From JABSOG01 sp965277695 (GTDB taxonomy: Bacteria > Pseudomonadota > Gammaproteobacteria > Enterobacterales > Alteromonadaceae), in the NCBI GenBank assembly GCA_965277695.1, contig CBDIDQ010000054.1, positions 62,001 to 126,000 of the forward strand: DNA of 64,000 nucleotides, read 5' to 3'. The position numbers and the translations under genes are program-made. This document shows, one piece after another, positions 26,690 to 35,239 of this stretch. Each line of letters begins with the position of its first letter. Position 1 is the first letter of the stretch. A model generated the notes under the pieces. The model did no database searches and was not told the origin of the DNA. It saw only the letters and a program-made list of their open reading frames with translations.

Positions 26690-27006
26690 TCTAACGACCT
26701 CGTTATTATTGTTAGTACTACATGAACAGATACTATTAGTACCATGGAAAACCGCCGAACACTACGCTTATTTAGTGACATGTTGATTTTTATTTCGCCG
26801 CTAAGTCACTATTGTTGTTCAATATTTCAGCAAATGATAAAAAATTAACGCTTTTTCAATAGGTTAGAGTTTTGTTATGAGGAAGTTAAAAAATTTAACT
26901 TTTTTCTGGTCTGACCTGTGACTGAACGGTCATTCGGTGTTTTTTTATTCGTTACAACTTTTAGATGTGCTTAAGCGAGGTCGAAACCTCGCTGGCGGTA
27001 GTGATT
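26690..27006. other. Intergenic region between the DUF3545 gene and the unknown cassette
   Basis: 317 bases, AT-rich. It should contain the DUF3545 promoter. An imperfect inverted repeat ACTGAA-N6-TTCGGT lies near 26921-26938 and resembles a TetR-type operator half-site pair. Its partner-like sequence is at 49744. The hairpin at 26975 ends the cassette. No other gene was seen. Confidence 0.45.
26975..26992 (-). terminator. UUCG-loop hairpin after the unknown cassette
   Basis: On the minus strand GCGAGGT-TTCG-ACCTCGC, a 7-bp stem closed by a TTCG tetraloop, lies 15 bases after the stop of the 360-residue protein gene. It is followed by TTAAGC, so the U tract is weak, but position and stability fit a terminator. 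Confidence 0.5.
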
Positions 27007-28089
27007 TTAAGTCCAATCGTCATTGGGATCAGAGGTAGAAACATTTTTAGTAAATGGTGTGTTGGCGGTAGAATCGTGTGCATATATCTCGCGCTGTGCC
27101 ATTGCCCGATCAAGTGCGCTGACAGTGTTGGTTTGGGCGTTCATTTGTTGCAGCGCAGTTCGTCGTTGTTGGCGTGTGAGAGTGTTTGACGGTGGCGTCA
27201 CCGGGGGAGTGTTTGGAGCCGGGATCACCATATGGTCATTATTGGAAGTCCACATACCGTTAGCATCTATGCGAGCTCTATCTTGGCTATGAATATGTAC
27301 CGTACCATCCCGATCACTTTGCATAAATAGATTCACTGGCAAGTTACGTCCCGAGTTACTGCGGTAGCGACTCAAGCCGAAAACACCCGCATTTGGATCT
27401 TGTTGCTGCAAGGTGTCTTCTAAGGCTAAGCCATCAGAAAAAGTACCGGATTGAGCTGGCCGATGGTGGGTAAGGCTGGTGTCTGAGCGTTTAATTGAAC
27501 AGCCCGATAGCGCATTGGTAATATAGTTTTGAGGAACTCCAATGTGTACTGTGGCAGCGGTTGGATTGGCTCGGGTTGGCGTGGTTAAATCACCACTATC
27601 GGTTTGTTCCATACGCACATGCTGAGCCCTAAAATCGTAGGTACTGTGAGTGGCTTTTTGCTCCGTAGAGTAAGCGATGGTGTCATAATCTTGCGGCGAC
27701 ATGATGCGATAGGAATATACCGGTTCGATGACCTGTGTCACCGAATTACGACGTCTGCCAACGGTGCCTTCACTGACCATTCGCCAATCTGCTGAACCAC
27801 TATCGACACGTCCTTGTCCCCGTATTTTTATTTGGTGTCGACGCATAAAAGTGGCCGGGTCATGCTGTAAAGCTTGAAAAGCATGTTGCGCGTTAGGCGG
27901 ATTGGTCATGGCAGTGGGACTCGGTGCATCAATTCGTGGGTGCGGTAGCGGAACTGTCGTCGTGGTGGATGTTGTCGCAGTATTGTTTTGACCGAACAGA
28001 GACCGGGTACTCATGGCACTAAAACTGCTCATCATTCTGCGTATGCTACTGTCCTTTTTTAGCCCTTGTGGTGGGTTTTTCGATGACAT
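27007..28089 (-). CDS. Unrecognised Thr/Ser/Asn/Pro-rich protein, second gene of an unknown cassette
   Basis: 360 residues, no signal peptide or membrane segment. The N-terminal 60 residues are Ser/Thr/Pro-rich and flexible. The middle (about 80-275) appears folded, with the stretches IKIRGQGRVDSGSADWRM, VYSYRIMSPQDYDTIAYS and DGTVHIHSQDRARIDANGMW. The last 80 residues are polar with PPVTPPS and an acidic end DPNDDWT. Only one Cys is present. The YRIMSPQDYDTI stretch faintly recalls the start of some secreted toxin domains, but this is weak. The start has AGGAA at good spacing, and the gene follows the GNAT gene by 26 bases. No family was recognised. A secreted effector or a structural protein are both possible. 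Confidence 0.6.
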   Translation of the reverse strand: MSSKNPPQGLKKDSSIRRMMSSFSAMSTRSLFGQNNTATTSTTTTVPLPHPRIDAPSPTAMTNPPNAQHAFQALQHDPATFMRRHQIKIRGQGRVDSGSADWRMVSEGTVGRRRNSVTQVIEPVYSYRIMSPQDYDTIAYSTEQKATHSTYDFRAQHVRMEQTDSGDLTTPTRANPTAATVHIGVPQNYITNALSGCSIKRSDTSLTHHRPAQSGTFSDGLALEDTLQQQDPNAGVFGLSRYRSNSGRNLPVNLFMQSDRDGTVHIHSQDRARIDANGMWTSNNDHMVIPAPNTPPVTPPSNTLTRQQRRTALQQMNAQTNTVSALDRAMAQREIYAHDSTANTPFTKNVSTSDPNDDWT

Positions 28090-28115
28090 ATGGTTATTTC
28101 CTGTGGATGAATATT

Positions 28116-29288
28116 TTATCGGACGCTAAATTGATGGACTTTAGGTTTGGCACTAAAACTCATCACTACACTGGTCTCGTTGTGATCAGTTTCGGCTTGG
28201 TCTGATTGTAAAACCAAATCACAATCCATGTTTAGAATGAGCTGTTTAACTTGTTGATGACTTTGTTCAGGACTCAATTGTGGGCCGCTGTAATAAAGTA
28301 TCTCATTGCCATGGTGATTTTGTGCTGTTGCTGAGCGCACTAGCCAAGGCAAGCGTTGATAACCAAGTTTGAGCAATACTTTTTCTGAGGCGTTGTTATC
28401 GCTGTCAATTTTGGCGTAACTGCAAGTCATGCCAAGGTGTTGTGTGCCAGCACTGAGTAATAATTTTGTGGTTTTTGGTGCCAAGCCCTGAGCCTGAAAA
28501 TCAGCTCCTAGCCAACAGTAAAAGAAACCCACGCCGTTATGCACTTCAATGGAAGCTGAACCTATAAATCCCCATTCTGAATGAATGATGGCATAGAGCA
28601 GCTTGTTCGGTTCAGCTTTACAGTCGCTTAACCAGTTTAACCATTGTTGGTCATCGGCAAACTGGGGTAAATGACAACGCTGAGCAATTGAGGGGTCATC
28701 ATATTGCCATGAAAATGCCGCCAAATGATGAGCTTCAAGGGGTGTTAGTCGTAAATCTTCATCACAGGGGGTGGTGAGTGTGTAGGGAAACTCAGCCAAT
28801 GTTTGTTTGAGTGATTGAATCTCTTCTTTTAGTGGCAAGTTCAATGGCGAGTCTTTTGCTTGTTGCTGCAAAATAGCCAACGTCTGGTTCCATTCTCCCA
28901 TTTGTCCTAAATAGCAGGCTAGTGAATCGGACATATTCGGGGTTGCCTGCCAATCGTATTGTTGTTCGATTTTGTTAATGGTGCGATTTAAATGGATAGC
29001 CAAAGGCCAATCACAAATAGTGTGTGTTACCTCGTAAAGTGCATGTAATGCTTGATAATAGGCGCTGAGAACATCTTCGCCGAGTTGTTGATTTGCTGTT
29101 GGCCAATAACGATCTTTATGCGCATGGAGCCAGTTGCGGATACACATCATCCAGTATAAACGCTCAGCAGGGTCAATCGGTTGTTGAGACAGCTGAGCAA
29201 TTTGTTGCTGCCATTGTTCAGGTGTTACACCCGCCCAGTCAATTTCCTGAGTGTTATCGGTGGTTGCCGGGTTTTGTTGTGCGGACAT
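28116..29288 (-). CDS. TPR-like / GNAT acetyltransferase-domain protein, first gene of the cassette
   Basis: 390 residues. The N-terminal half (about 1-170) is helical and Gln/Trp/Leu rich, of TPR-like character (ERLYWMMCIRNWLHAH, WQATPNMSDSLACYLGQMGEW). From about 177 an RimJ/RimL-like GNAT domain is seen: LRLTPLEAHHLAAFSW, then FFYCWLGADFQAQGLAPKTTKLLL (the Q/R-x-x-G-x-A acetyl-CoA loop in modified form) and NNASEKVLLKLGYQRL. The last 50 residues are an unassigned tail. Its GAGGAG ribosome site is strong. The partner encoded 26 bases downstream suggests that it modifies or chaperones that protein. The function is inferred only. Confidence 0.65.
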   Translation of the reverse strand: MSAQQNPATTDNTQEIDWAGVTPEQWQQQIAQLSQQPIDPAERLYWMMCIRNWLHAHKDRYWPTANQQLGEDVLSAYYQALHALYEVTHTICDWPLAIHLNRTINKIEQQYDWQATPNMSDSLACYLGQMGEWNQTLAILQQQAKDSPLNLPLKEEIQSLKQTLAEFPYTLTTPCDEDLRLTPLEAHHLAAFSWQYDDPSIAQRCHLPQFADDQQWLNWLSDCKAEPNKLLYAIIHSEWGFIGSASIEVHNGVGFFYCWLGADFQAQGLAPKTTKLLLSAGTQHLGMTCSYAKIDSDNNASEKVLLKLGYQRLPWLVRSATAQNHHGNEILYYSGPQLSPEQSHQQVKQLILNMDCDLVLQSDQAETDHNETSVVMSFSAKPKVHQFSVR

Positions 29289-29711
29289 TAGTGCTCCTCA
29301 AATATTGTTGTTTAGTGCTCTGAGCGCTCTCAGGTAAAAGAGTGATGTCAGCAAAAGTGATGCCAAATCAATTATTAGGTTAAACCGGGTATTGATCGAC
29401 TGGGCGCAGGGCTCATTGTGGTTTAAAGGGTAAAAAAAGGTGGAAAGAGGTGAAAAAGAGGTAAAGGCGAGGTGAGAAAGAAGTAAAGACGAGGTGGAAA
29501 GGTGTTAAAAGTAAAGTAAAAGTGGGTTATTCAGATCGCGGAGCGGGTGAATAATCACCCATTACAATGACCCATTGGGTTGGCGGCGCACAATTGACTT
29601 TTATTTGTGTCAGGTAAATCATATACTTATCAAGTAGGTCCATTTGGTGTGATAGCGTAAAATTAACGTTTCAGGAAAGAAACTGATTAAGGAAGGAAGG
29701 AAGTAAATCAA
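29289..29711. other. Intergenic region with a purine-rich tract
   Basis: 423 bases between two divergent genes. From about 29437 to 29525 the plus strand is almost pure A/G with repeated GAGGTGAAA / GAGGTAAAG-like words. The rest holds the promoters. No gene, hairpin or clear operator was found. Confidence 0.45.
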
Positions 29712-30137
29712 ATGAAATTAAATCAAACTAAAAAGTTAACCCTCTCGGTCGTTTTGATGTCGTTGATATCGATGACCACCACTGTCGTTCAAGCCCACAA
29801 TGCTGATAATCAAGGTAATAAAAGCAATAGCGGCGAAAATAGCGCGGCAGTAGCGGCGTTGAAACAAAAAATTGAAAAGCGTGGCCGGGTGTTGCTCAAA
29901 CATGTCGAAGCGGTTTATCCCCAAGCCGCTCAAGCCCAAAAACTGGTGGGCAGTGTAACAATGAAGTTCACGGTCAATAAAAATGGCTCAATTGGCAATA
30001 TCGAAGTGGTTGATTCGTTCCCTGGCAGAATATTTGACAACGCCGCCATCGCCGCGCTGGCTCAATGGAAATACCAACCAGTTAATCAACCCATCACTGA
30101 TTTGCTCACGCGGTTTGATTTTAAGCCAGCTGAATAA
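29712..30137 (+). CDS. Periplasmic TonB C-terminal domain protein
   Basis: 141 residues. A signal peptide (hydrophobic LTLSVVLMSLISMTTTVVQA, cleavage before HNAD) is followed by a short polar linker and then a TonB_C-like domain: AVYPQAAQAQKLVGSVTMKFTVNKNGSIGNIEVVDSFPGRIFDNAAIAALAQWKYQP. Unlike TonB it has no anchoring transmembrane segment or Pro-rich spanner, so it cannot by itself transmit proton-motive force. It may bind a TonB-dependent receptor or serve as a soluble periplasmic partner. An AAGGAAGGAAG ribosome site precedes the start. Confidence 0.82.
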   Translation: MKLNQTKKLTLSVVLMSLISMTTTVVQAHNADNQGNKSNSGENSAAVAALKQKIEKRGRVLLKHVEAVYPQAAQAQKLVGSVTMKFTVNKNGSIGNIEVVDSFPGRIFDNAAIAALAQWKYQPVNQPITDLLTRFDFKPAE

Positions 30138-30189
30138 TTGATGTTGTAAAACGCAAGATGCAGCGTTATTAAGGACGTTAACCTTGCAT

Positions 30190-31761
30190 CTATGCGGCGT
30201 TTTTATGTTTAGACGGCATTACGGCAGCTTTGATATGGCCCTCCATTAATTGTGCTATTGCTTTGAACACGGGGACTACAACAGAGTTACCAAATTGGCG
30301 ATATGCCCGGGTATCTGATACGGGTATAACAAAATCCTTATCGTTTTTCTCTCTTTTGGCTGGTGGAATTTCAAAACCCATGAGTCGAGCACATTCCTGA
30401 GGTGTCAGTCTACGAGGTGTATTGTGGCTAGCATCAAACTCATTGATTGGATCGGCTTTTGCTTTTAATAAATACTCCTGCGATAACCCTTGATCATTGA
30501 TGAGTATTTCAGAACCGTCTTTATGGTAGCGAGCTGAAAGAGTCCTAGTGACGACATTTGGATCGTTGGGGTCAACTAAACCAAATCCAAAACCGTTGCC
30601 TTTGGCTTGATGTTTTAGCGCATAATTGAACAGATAACCCCATAAGTTTTTGGTCAGGGTGTATTTGGCATCGACCTGTGTATCTAATATATCGGCAAGT
30701 GTCGGACGGCTTGCTGGTTGATAGTGTTGAATATCTTTTAATGTCAGACCAGTAGGGTCAATATCTTTTCTTACCCCTATTAAAATGATCCGCTCTCGGT
30801 GTTGCGGGGTAAATTTTTGTCCATCAATAATGGTTGGCTCAGGTCGACGTTTTTTGACGGTTTTGATTGCTGCTTCAATATCAGTGTTAGCATCAGAGAT
30901 ATCTGTGACAAAGTAACCCAGTTTGTCTAAGGTGCGAATGATCACTGCAAACGTATTGCCTTTATCATGCCCTTTTAAGTTTTTTACATTCTCAAGGACA
31001 AAAAACTTAGGTTGCTTGGTTTTTAATACCCGTTCGACATCAAAAAACAGGGTTCCTTGGGTTTCACAATCAAAACCGTGAGCTCGACCAAGTGAGTTCT
31101 TTTTAGATACACCAGCCAGTGAGAAAGGTTGGCAAGGAAAGCCAGCAAGTAATACATCATGATCGGGTATGTGACGGTTAATACTGTCAGTGACCTGTTG
31201 TTCTGTCGCTTCTTCATTTTGGCTTAATGTGATGTTTTGCAGGTTCATGAAATCACGGTTTTTGACTGAGTTCTGTGCTGGCGAAGATATGAAGTAGGGG
31301 AGTTCGTTTTCACTGACATAGTGATTTGCTAAATAAGTTCGACGTGCATAATCATCCCATTCGTTGGTAAATAAGCATTGACCGCCTATCTCTTCAAACC
31401 CCTTGCGGATCCCGCCAATACCGGCAAACAGGTCAATAAACTTAAAGTCGGGATTGTCATAGTGTGCAGGACGCTCAGGTAATAGCGCTTTACGGATTTT
31501 TTGTGCCACTTCTTCATGAAATTGAATGGGCAAATTTGCTGCATTTTTACTCCAGCGATTTAGCGTCTCCCTGTCCATTCCTTTCACATCTAACTTTACT
31601 AACTGCTCGGCTAATCCTTTTTGACCATAGATCTCAATCAGCAATGCCAGTAATTGATGGCTGTCACGAGTCAACTCTTCAATTCTCAAGTCATCCAGTT
31701 GATCACCACAAGTGATCTCTTTTATTTTGGACAGGCTCATTTTATATACTCTCTGGGTCAT
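30190..31761 (-). CDS. dcm: Cytosine-5 DNA methyltransferase, Dcm-like
   Basis: 523 residues. All C5-methyltransferase motifs are present: FIDLFAGIGGIRKGF (I), LLAGFPCQPFSLAGVSKKNS with the catalytic Cys (IV), FVLENVKNL (VI), QHRERIILIG (VIII), RRLTPQECARLMGFE (IX) and YRQFGNSVVVPVF (X). The target region (PTLADILDTQVDAKYTL, GNGFGFGLVDP) and the whole layout are very close to E. coli Dcm, including the N-terminal helical segment, so C-mC-W-G-G modification is the natural prediction. It is about 50 residues longer than Dcm. An alternative ATG at 31740 would drop seven residues. No vsr repair gene is next to it; two nuclease genes are. Confidence 0.93.
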   Translation of the reverse strand: MTQRVYKMSLSKIKEITCGDQLDDLRIEELTRDSHQLLALLIEIYGQKGLAEQLVKLDVKGMDRETLNRWSKNAANLPIQFHEEVAQKIRKALLPERPAHYDNPDFKFIDLFAGIGGIRKGFEEIGGQCLFTNEWDDYARRTYLANHYVSENELPYFISSPAQNSVKNRDFMNLQNITLSQNEEATEQQVTDSINRHIPDHDVLLAGFPCQPFSLAGVSKKNSLGRAHGFDCETQGTLFFDVERVLKTKQPKFFVLENVKNLKGHDKGNTFAVIIRTLDKLGYFVTDISDANTDIEAAIKTVKKRRPEPTIIDGQKFTPQHRERIILIGVRKDIDPTGLTLKDIQHYQPASRPTLADILDTQVDAKYTLTKNLWGYLFNYALKHQAKGNGFGFGLVDPNDPNVVTRTLSARYHKDGSEILINDQGLSQEYLLKAKADPINEFDASHNTPRRLTPQECARLMGFEIPPAKREKNDKDFVIPVSDTRAYRQFGNSVVVPVFKAIAQLMEGHIKAAVMPSKHKNAA

Positions 31762-31871
31762 TTGTGTGAAATGCTACCGCTTATTTGACCCAGATACCAG
31801 CTTTATTTACTGTTTACGCATACAGTGTTTACATGTGGAACACCTAGCTGATTATTATTTATTCATGTTGT

Positions 31872-33287
31872 TTAACAACGAGTAAATAGCACTTCGTCGT
31901 ATAGCTCATGTGCCGCAGATGTGATGTCGTTTACTCGCCATTGTGAGCGCCGCTTGTTTTTGCTCGGATCCGTCAGGTTAAGTTTCGGAGCGGGGTCGAG
32001 AAAGATAGTGCCATTGTGAATAGCACGAAATAATCTATCGGTTGAAGAGCCTCGACACCACATGACTTGTGAGCCAAAAGTGACTTGATACTCATAACCT
32101 TGTTGACGTTTATTATCATCATTATGTTGGTGTTTACTAGCGGGAACATAAACGACTTCATTATGTTTTGCCCCCCAGCTGTTCATTAGCCGTTCATGGC
32201 TCCATCCTGCGGCAATTTCACCATCAGGGGCAACCAGTATGACTTCGAAATACTGCATTTTTGAAGTCGAGCAGGTTTGAGGATCGTAAAGGGTTTGTAA
32301 CCATAGTTTTTTTTCTTTGATGTATTTTTTGACGGTGACTTTTAGCGTCAAAGTACTTTTGAGATTTTGCTGGTTTGCTTTGTGTATACCAGTGAAGCGC
32401 CAATTGTTTTGTGAATCTGGGTAACCGAATTTTTGCATAAATGCGGCATAGTCTTCTTTGTATAAACCAAAATCGGGTTCAGGTGTAAAAAGTGTTACTT
32501 TCTTTTGGGTATGCGCTTTGAGTTCAATGCCGAAAATGTCGCCGTTTTTATCAGAATTGGGAATGATGCCAAAGGTTTGCTCTAATGTATAACCACAAAC
32601 TTGGGTGCCAGTGAAAGGGATCTTATTGCCGAATTTGTCATTACGGCAACCGTCATAAGTATTGCCGATGATTTTTTGCAACATAGCGGCTAATTTACTG
32701 CTGCTATCTTGTTTAATCAGGAGGTTTTTACAAACGCTAGAGCCATAAAATCCATCAAGTTCGCTGAATTGCTGTTGAAATCTAATACTCGGTGCGACGA
32801 TCATTATGCCAATTGCTGCGCCACCGGGTAATCGAGCTATTACTAATATTCTCAGAGGGGCATTTGTCTGTTTACTATATTCAATTGACATTGCTCTGGG
32901 CATATTGTTATCAATAGTTTGAAAGCCTGATAAACGAGCTTCTGGGTATTGCGCATAAAAAATGGCTTTTAAATTTTTTGCTTGAATCAGTCGTTTGTCA
33001 GCAGTTAGCCAGTGAAAACTATCAAATGTCGCTTCGGGAATTCTTTTGTTAGGGTCAGACTTTCGCTTGGTTGTGCTACTGCTTGTGCCTCGCTCGTTGA
33101 ATGTTAGCGCAAATGTGGGGTGCAGTATGTTTAAGTTAGCAGCGATACGGACTTGGTTTTTATCATTGGCATTTTTCGGCAATATTTTTAATACTGCCAA
33201 TGTCGCACCTAAGTGAGTTAATAATGTGGTTAGTTCACTGATATCGTTAAAGTAATATTGGTATTGGCAAGGTTGTACAGCATCCAT
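31872..33287 (-). CDS. MvaI/BcnI-family restriction endonuclease, copy A
   Basis: 471 residues. The C-terminal half carries the MvaI/BcnI pattern: IPFTGTQVCGYTLEQTFGI, then GDIFGIELKAHTQKKVTLFTPEPD (catalytic D-x-x-x-E-x-K near residues 248-256), and GTIFLDPAPKLN near the end. MvaI cuts CCWGG and BcnI CCSGG, both as monomers of about 240 residues. This protein is nearly twice that, with about 200 extra N-terminal residues of unknown fold that may act as a recognition or effector domain. It lies 110 bases upstream of the dcm-like gene on the same strand. It is a close full-length paralogue of the next gene, and both appear intact. Confidence 0.83.
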   Translation of the reverse strand: MDAVQPCQYQYYFNDISELTTLLTHLGATLAVLKILPKNANDKNQVRIAANLNILHPTFALTFNERGTSSSTTKRKSDPNKRIPEATFDSFHWLTADKRLIQAKNLKAIFYAQYPEARLSGFQTIDNNMPRAMSIEYSKQTNAPLRILVIARLPGGAAIGIMIVAPSIRFQQQFSELDGFYGSSVCKNLLIKQDSSSKLAAMLQKIIGNTYDGCRNDKFGNKIPFTGTQVCGYTLEQTFGIIPNSDKNGDIFGIELKAHTQKKVTLFTPEPDFGLYKEDYAAFMQKFGYPDSQNNWRFTGIHKANQQNLKSTLTLKVTVKKYIKEKKLWLQTLYDPQTCSTSKMQYFEVILVAPDGEIAAGWSHERLMNSWGAKHNEVVYVPASKHQHNDDNKRQQGYEYQVTFGSQVMWCRGSSTDRLFRAIHNGTIFLDPAPKLNLTDPSKNKRRSQWRVNDITSAAHELYDEVLFTRC

Positions 33288-33364
33288 ATATTTTTCCGTT
33301 TAAAGCAGCTAGATTCATTTTTCTTATTTATTATATATGGGCCAAATCGGCCAAAATCAATGGT

Positions 33365-34798
33365 TTACAGTTTGGCTGGTGGCAGTTCGGTAAATACTAC
33401 TTCGTCGTATAATTCGTATGCCGCAGATGTGATGTTATTCACACGCCACTGGGAACGACGTTTATTCTTACTGGGGTCTGTCAGATTTAGCTTGGGTGCC
33501 GGATCGAGAAATATCGTGCCGTTATATATTGCACGAAATAGTCGATCAGCAGATGTGGTTTTGCACCACATTACTTGAGGACCGAAGGTTACTTGAAATT
33601 CATAACCTTGCTTGCGTTTATCAACATCAGTTTGTATTTGCTTAACAGCCGGCACGTAAACGGCTTCGTTGTGTTTGGCACCCCAGCAGCTGTTTAGTCG
33701 ACCGTAGCTCCAACCCGCAGCAATCTCTCCTAGGTCATCAATGAGTACGACATCAAAAGATTGCATTTGTAAGGTTGAGCTGGTGTGTGGATCGTAAACA
33801 ACGGTAAACCATTGCTTCTTTTCATGGACGTATTGTTTTGCAATAATTTTGAGTTTTAATTTACTTTTAGCATGTTGCTTATTTGCTTTGTGTATTCCGG
33901 TGAAGCGTAAATTGCCGTCTACATCAGGGTAACCGTGCTTTTGCATAAATTGGGTATAATTATCAGCATATAAGCCAAAATCCGGTTCAGGTGTAAAAAG
34001 AGTCACTTTCTTTTGACTATATGCTTTGAGTTCTATGCCGAAAATATCTCCGTCTCTGTTCGAATTAGGGATTATGTCAAGCAACTGCTCTAATGTATAA
34101 CCACAGACTTGGCTTCCCGTAAAGGGGATTTTAGTGCCATGTTTGTTGTTTCGACAACCGTCATAGGTGTTTCCGAGGATATTTCGTAGCAAGGAGGCCA
34201 ATTTACTACTGTTGTCTTTGATCAGCAGTTTTTTACAAACGTCATTTTTGCGGGAGCCATTAAAGCTGCTAAGGTCATCAATTTGTTGTGACAATATTTT
34301 ATTTGGCGCAACAATCATAATCGCAGTGGCACCGCCGCCGGGCATTTGTGCTAATACCAACACTCTGCTGCACATGTTTTCTGATCCACTGTATTGAGAC
34401 GATATGGCGCGAGGCATCGTATTTTCTTCAGTTTTAAAGGCGGATAACCGAACCTCAGGATATTGTGGGTAGAGGATTGCTTTGACCTTTGGTGCTCGAA
34501 TAAATCGGTGATCGACTGTTAACCAACGGAAGTCATCAAATACTGCCCCGACTATGTTTTTATCTTTATCTGAATGCTGTTTTGCAATGCTGCTACTTTG
34601 CCCGCGATCATAGAATGTTAGAGAAAAAAGGGAATGTAACAGATCCATAGTCGATGCAATACGCACCTGATTTTTTTCATTGGCTTTTTTGGGGAGTTTT
34701 TTTATGACTGCTAGTGTTGCCCCGATCTCATTTAATAATTTAGTTAATTGGTTGATATCATTGAAAGTATGAGTGAATTCACATTGAGTTTCTGCCAT
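33365..34798 (-). CDS. MvaI/BcnI-family restriction endonuclease, copy B
   Basis: 477 residues, alignable end to end with copy A, more than half identical by eye and nearly identical in the last 45 residues before the tail. The catalytic stretch GDIFGIELKAYSQKKVTLFTPEPD is preserved, so both copies are predicted active. Differences cluster in the first 200 residues and the stretch after the catalytic site, where specificity could differ. It lies 77 bases from copy A, first in the leftward nuclease-nuclease-methyltransferase run. The pair most likely arose by tandem duplication followed by divergence. Whether they act singly, as a heterodimer or on different sites is not visible. Confidence 0.83.
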   Translation of the reverse strand: MAETQCEFTHTFNDINQLTKLLNEIGATLAVIKKLPKKANEKNQVRIASTMDLLHSLFSLTFYDRGQSSSIAKQHSDKDKNIVGAVFDDFRWLTVDHRFIRAPKVKAILYPQYPEVRLSAFKTEENTMPRAISSQYSGSENMCSRVLVLAQMPGGGATAIMIVAPNKILSQQIDDLSSFNGSRKNDVCKKLLIKDNSSKLASLLRNILGNTYDGCRNNKHGTKIPFTGSQVCGYTLEQLLDIIPNSNRDGDIFGIELKAYSQKKVTLFTPEPDFGLYADNYTQFMQKHGYPDVDGNLRFTGIHKANKQHAKSKLKLKIIAKQYVHEKKQWFTVVYDPHTSSTLQMQSFDVVLIDDLGEIAAGWSYGRLNSCWGAKHNEAVYVPAVKQIQTDVDKRKQGYEFQVTFGPQVMWCKTTSADRLFRAIYNGTIFLDPAPKLNLTDPSKNKRRSQWRVNNITSAAYELYDEVVFTELPPAKL

Positions 34799-35239
34799 TG
34801 ACCTGCCTATTGAGATGCATGATAATATTGAGGGTGTTATTATATGTAAAACTAGGCTGTATGAACATTCTTTTAAATATACTTGTCGTTGTTGTCATTA
34901 ATTTTTACTCATATCTAAGATTATTTACTTGACCCAAACTATACGTAAAGGTTAAAGTGGCATTGTTCAGTGGAGCTTGTCTTTACCAAACGCCGCTTGC
35001 GGCAACACCTCAAAACCCGGCTTCCAACCGGGTTTTGTTGTTTCTAGTCCTTTATCTTCTCCCTATAATGCCAAAATTAAACGTGAATCAATTCGAGTCT
35101 ACGACGTAGACGAAGTTTCAACCTACCCAAGCGAACATCTTATAAGGGTGACAACGATTTAATTAACATGCTTTTGACTGCTCAAGGTATAACGGTCATA
35201 ATGTCCATTATTGTTTTCTGAGCGAGAAAAAGGACCGTC
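34799..35239. other. Divergent spacer of the defence island
   Basis: 441 AT-rich bases between nuclease copy B and mcrB. It includes a possible short plus-strand transcript ending in the strong hairpin at 35011, and a variant of the GTCTACG..CGTAGACGA repeat near 35095-35112. mcrB has an AAGGA site before its ATG at 35240. No protein gene was found here. Confidence 0.5.
35011..35040 (+). terminator. Strong intrinsic terminator-like hairpin
   Basis: CAAAACCCGG cttccaa CCGGGTTTTG is a perfect 10-bp stem with a 7-base loop, followed by TTGTTTC. A smaller stem GCCG/CGGC lies 15 bases earlier. No protein gene ends just upstream on the plus strand, so it may close a small RNA that begins near 34950, or it may be left over from a lost gene. 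Confidence 0.6.

Noticed and set aside
33258..33578. Plus-strand 106-residue frame between the two nuclease genes
   Set aside because: Runs antisense through both nuclease genes. The spacer between them is only 77 bases and shows no independent start signal.
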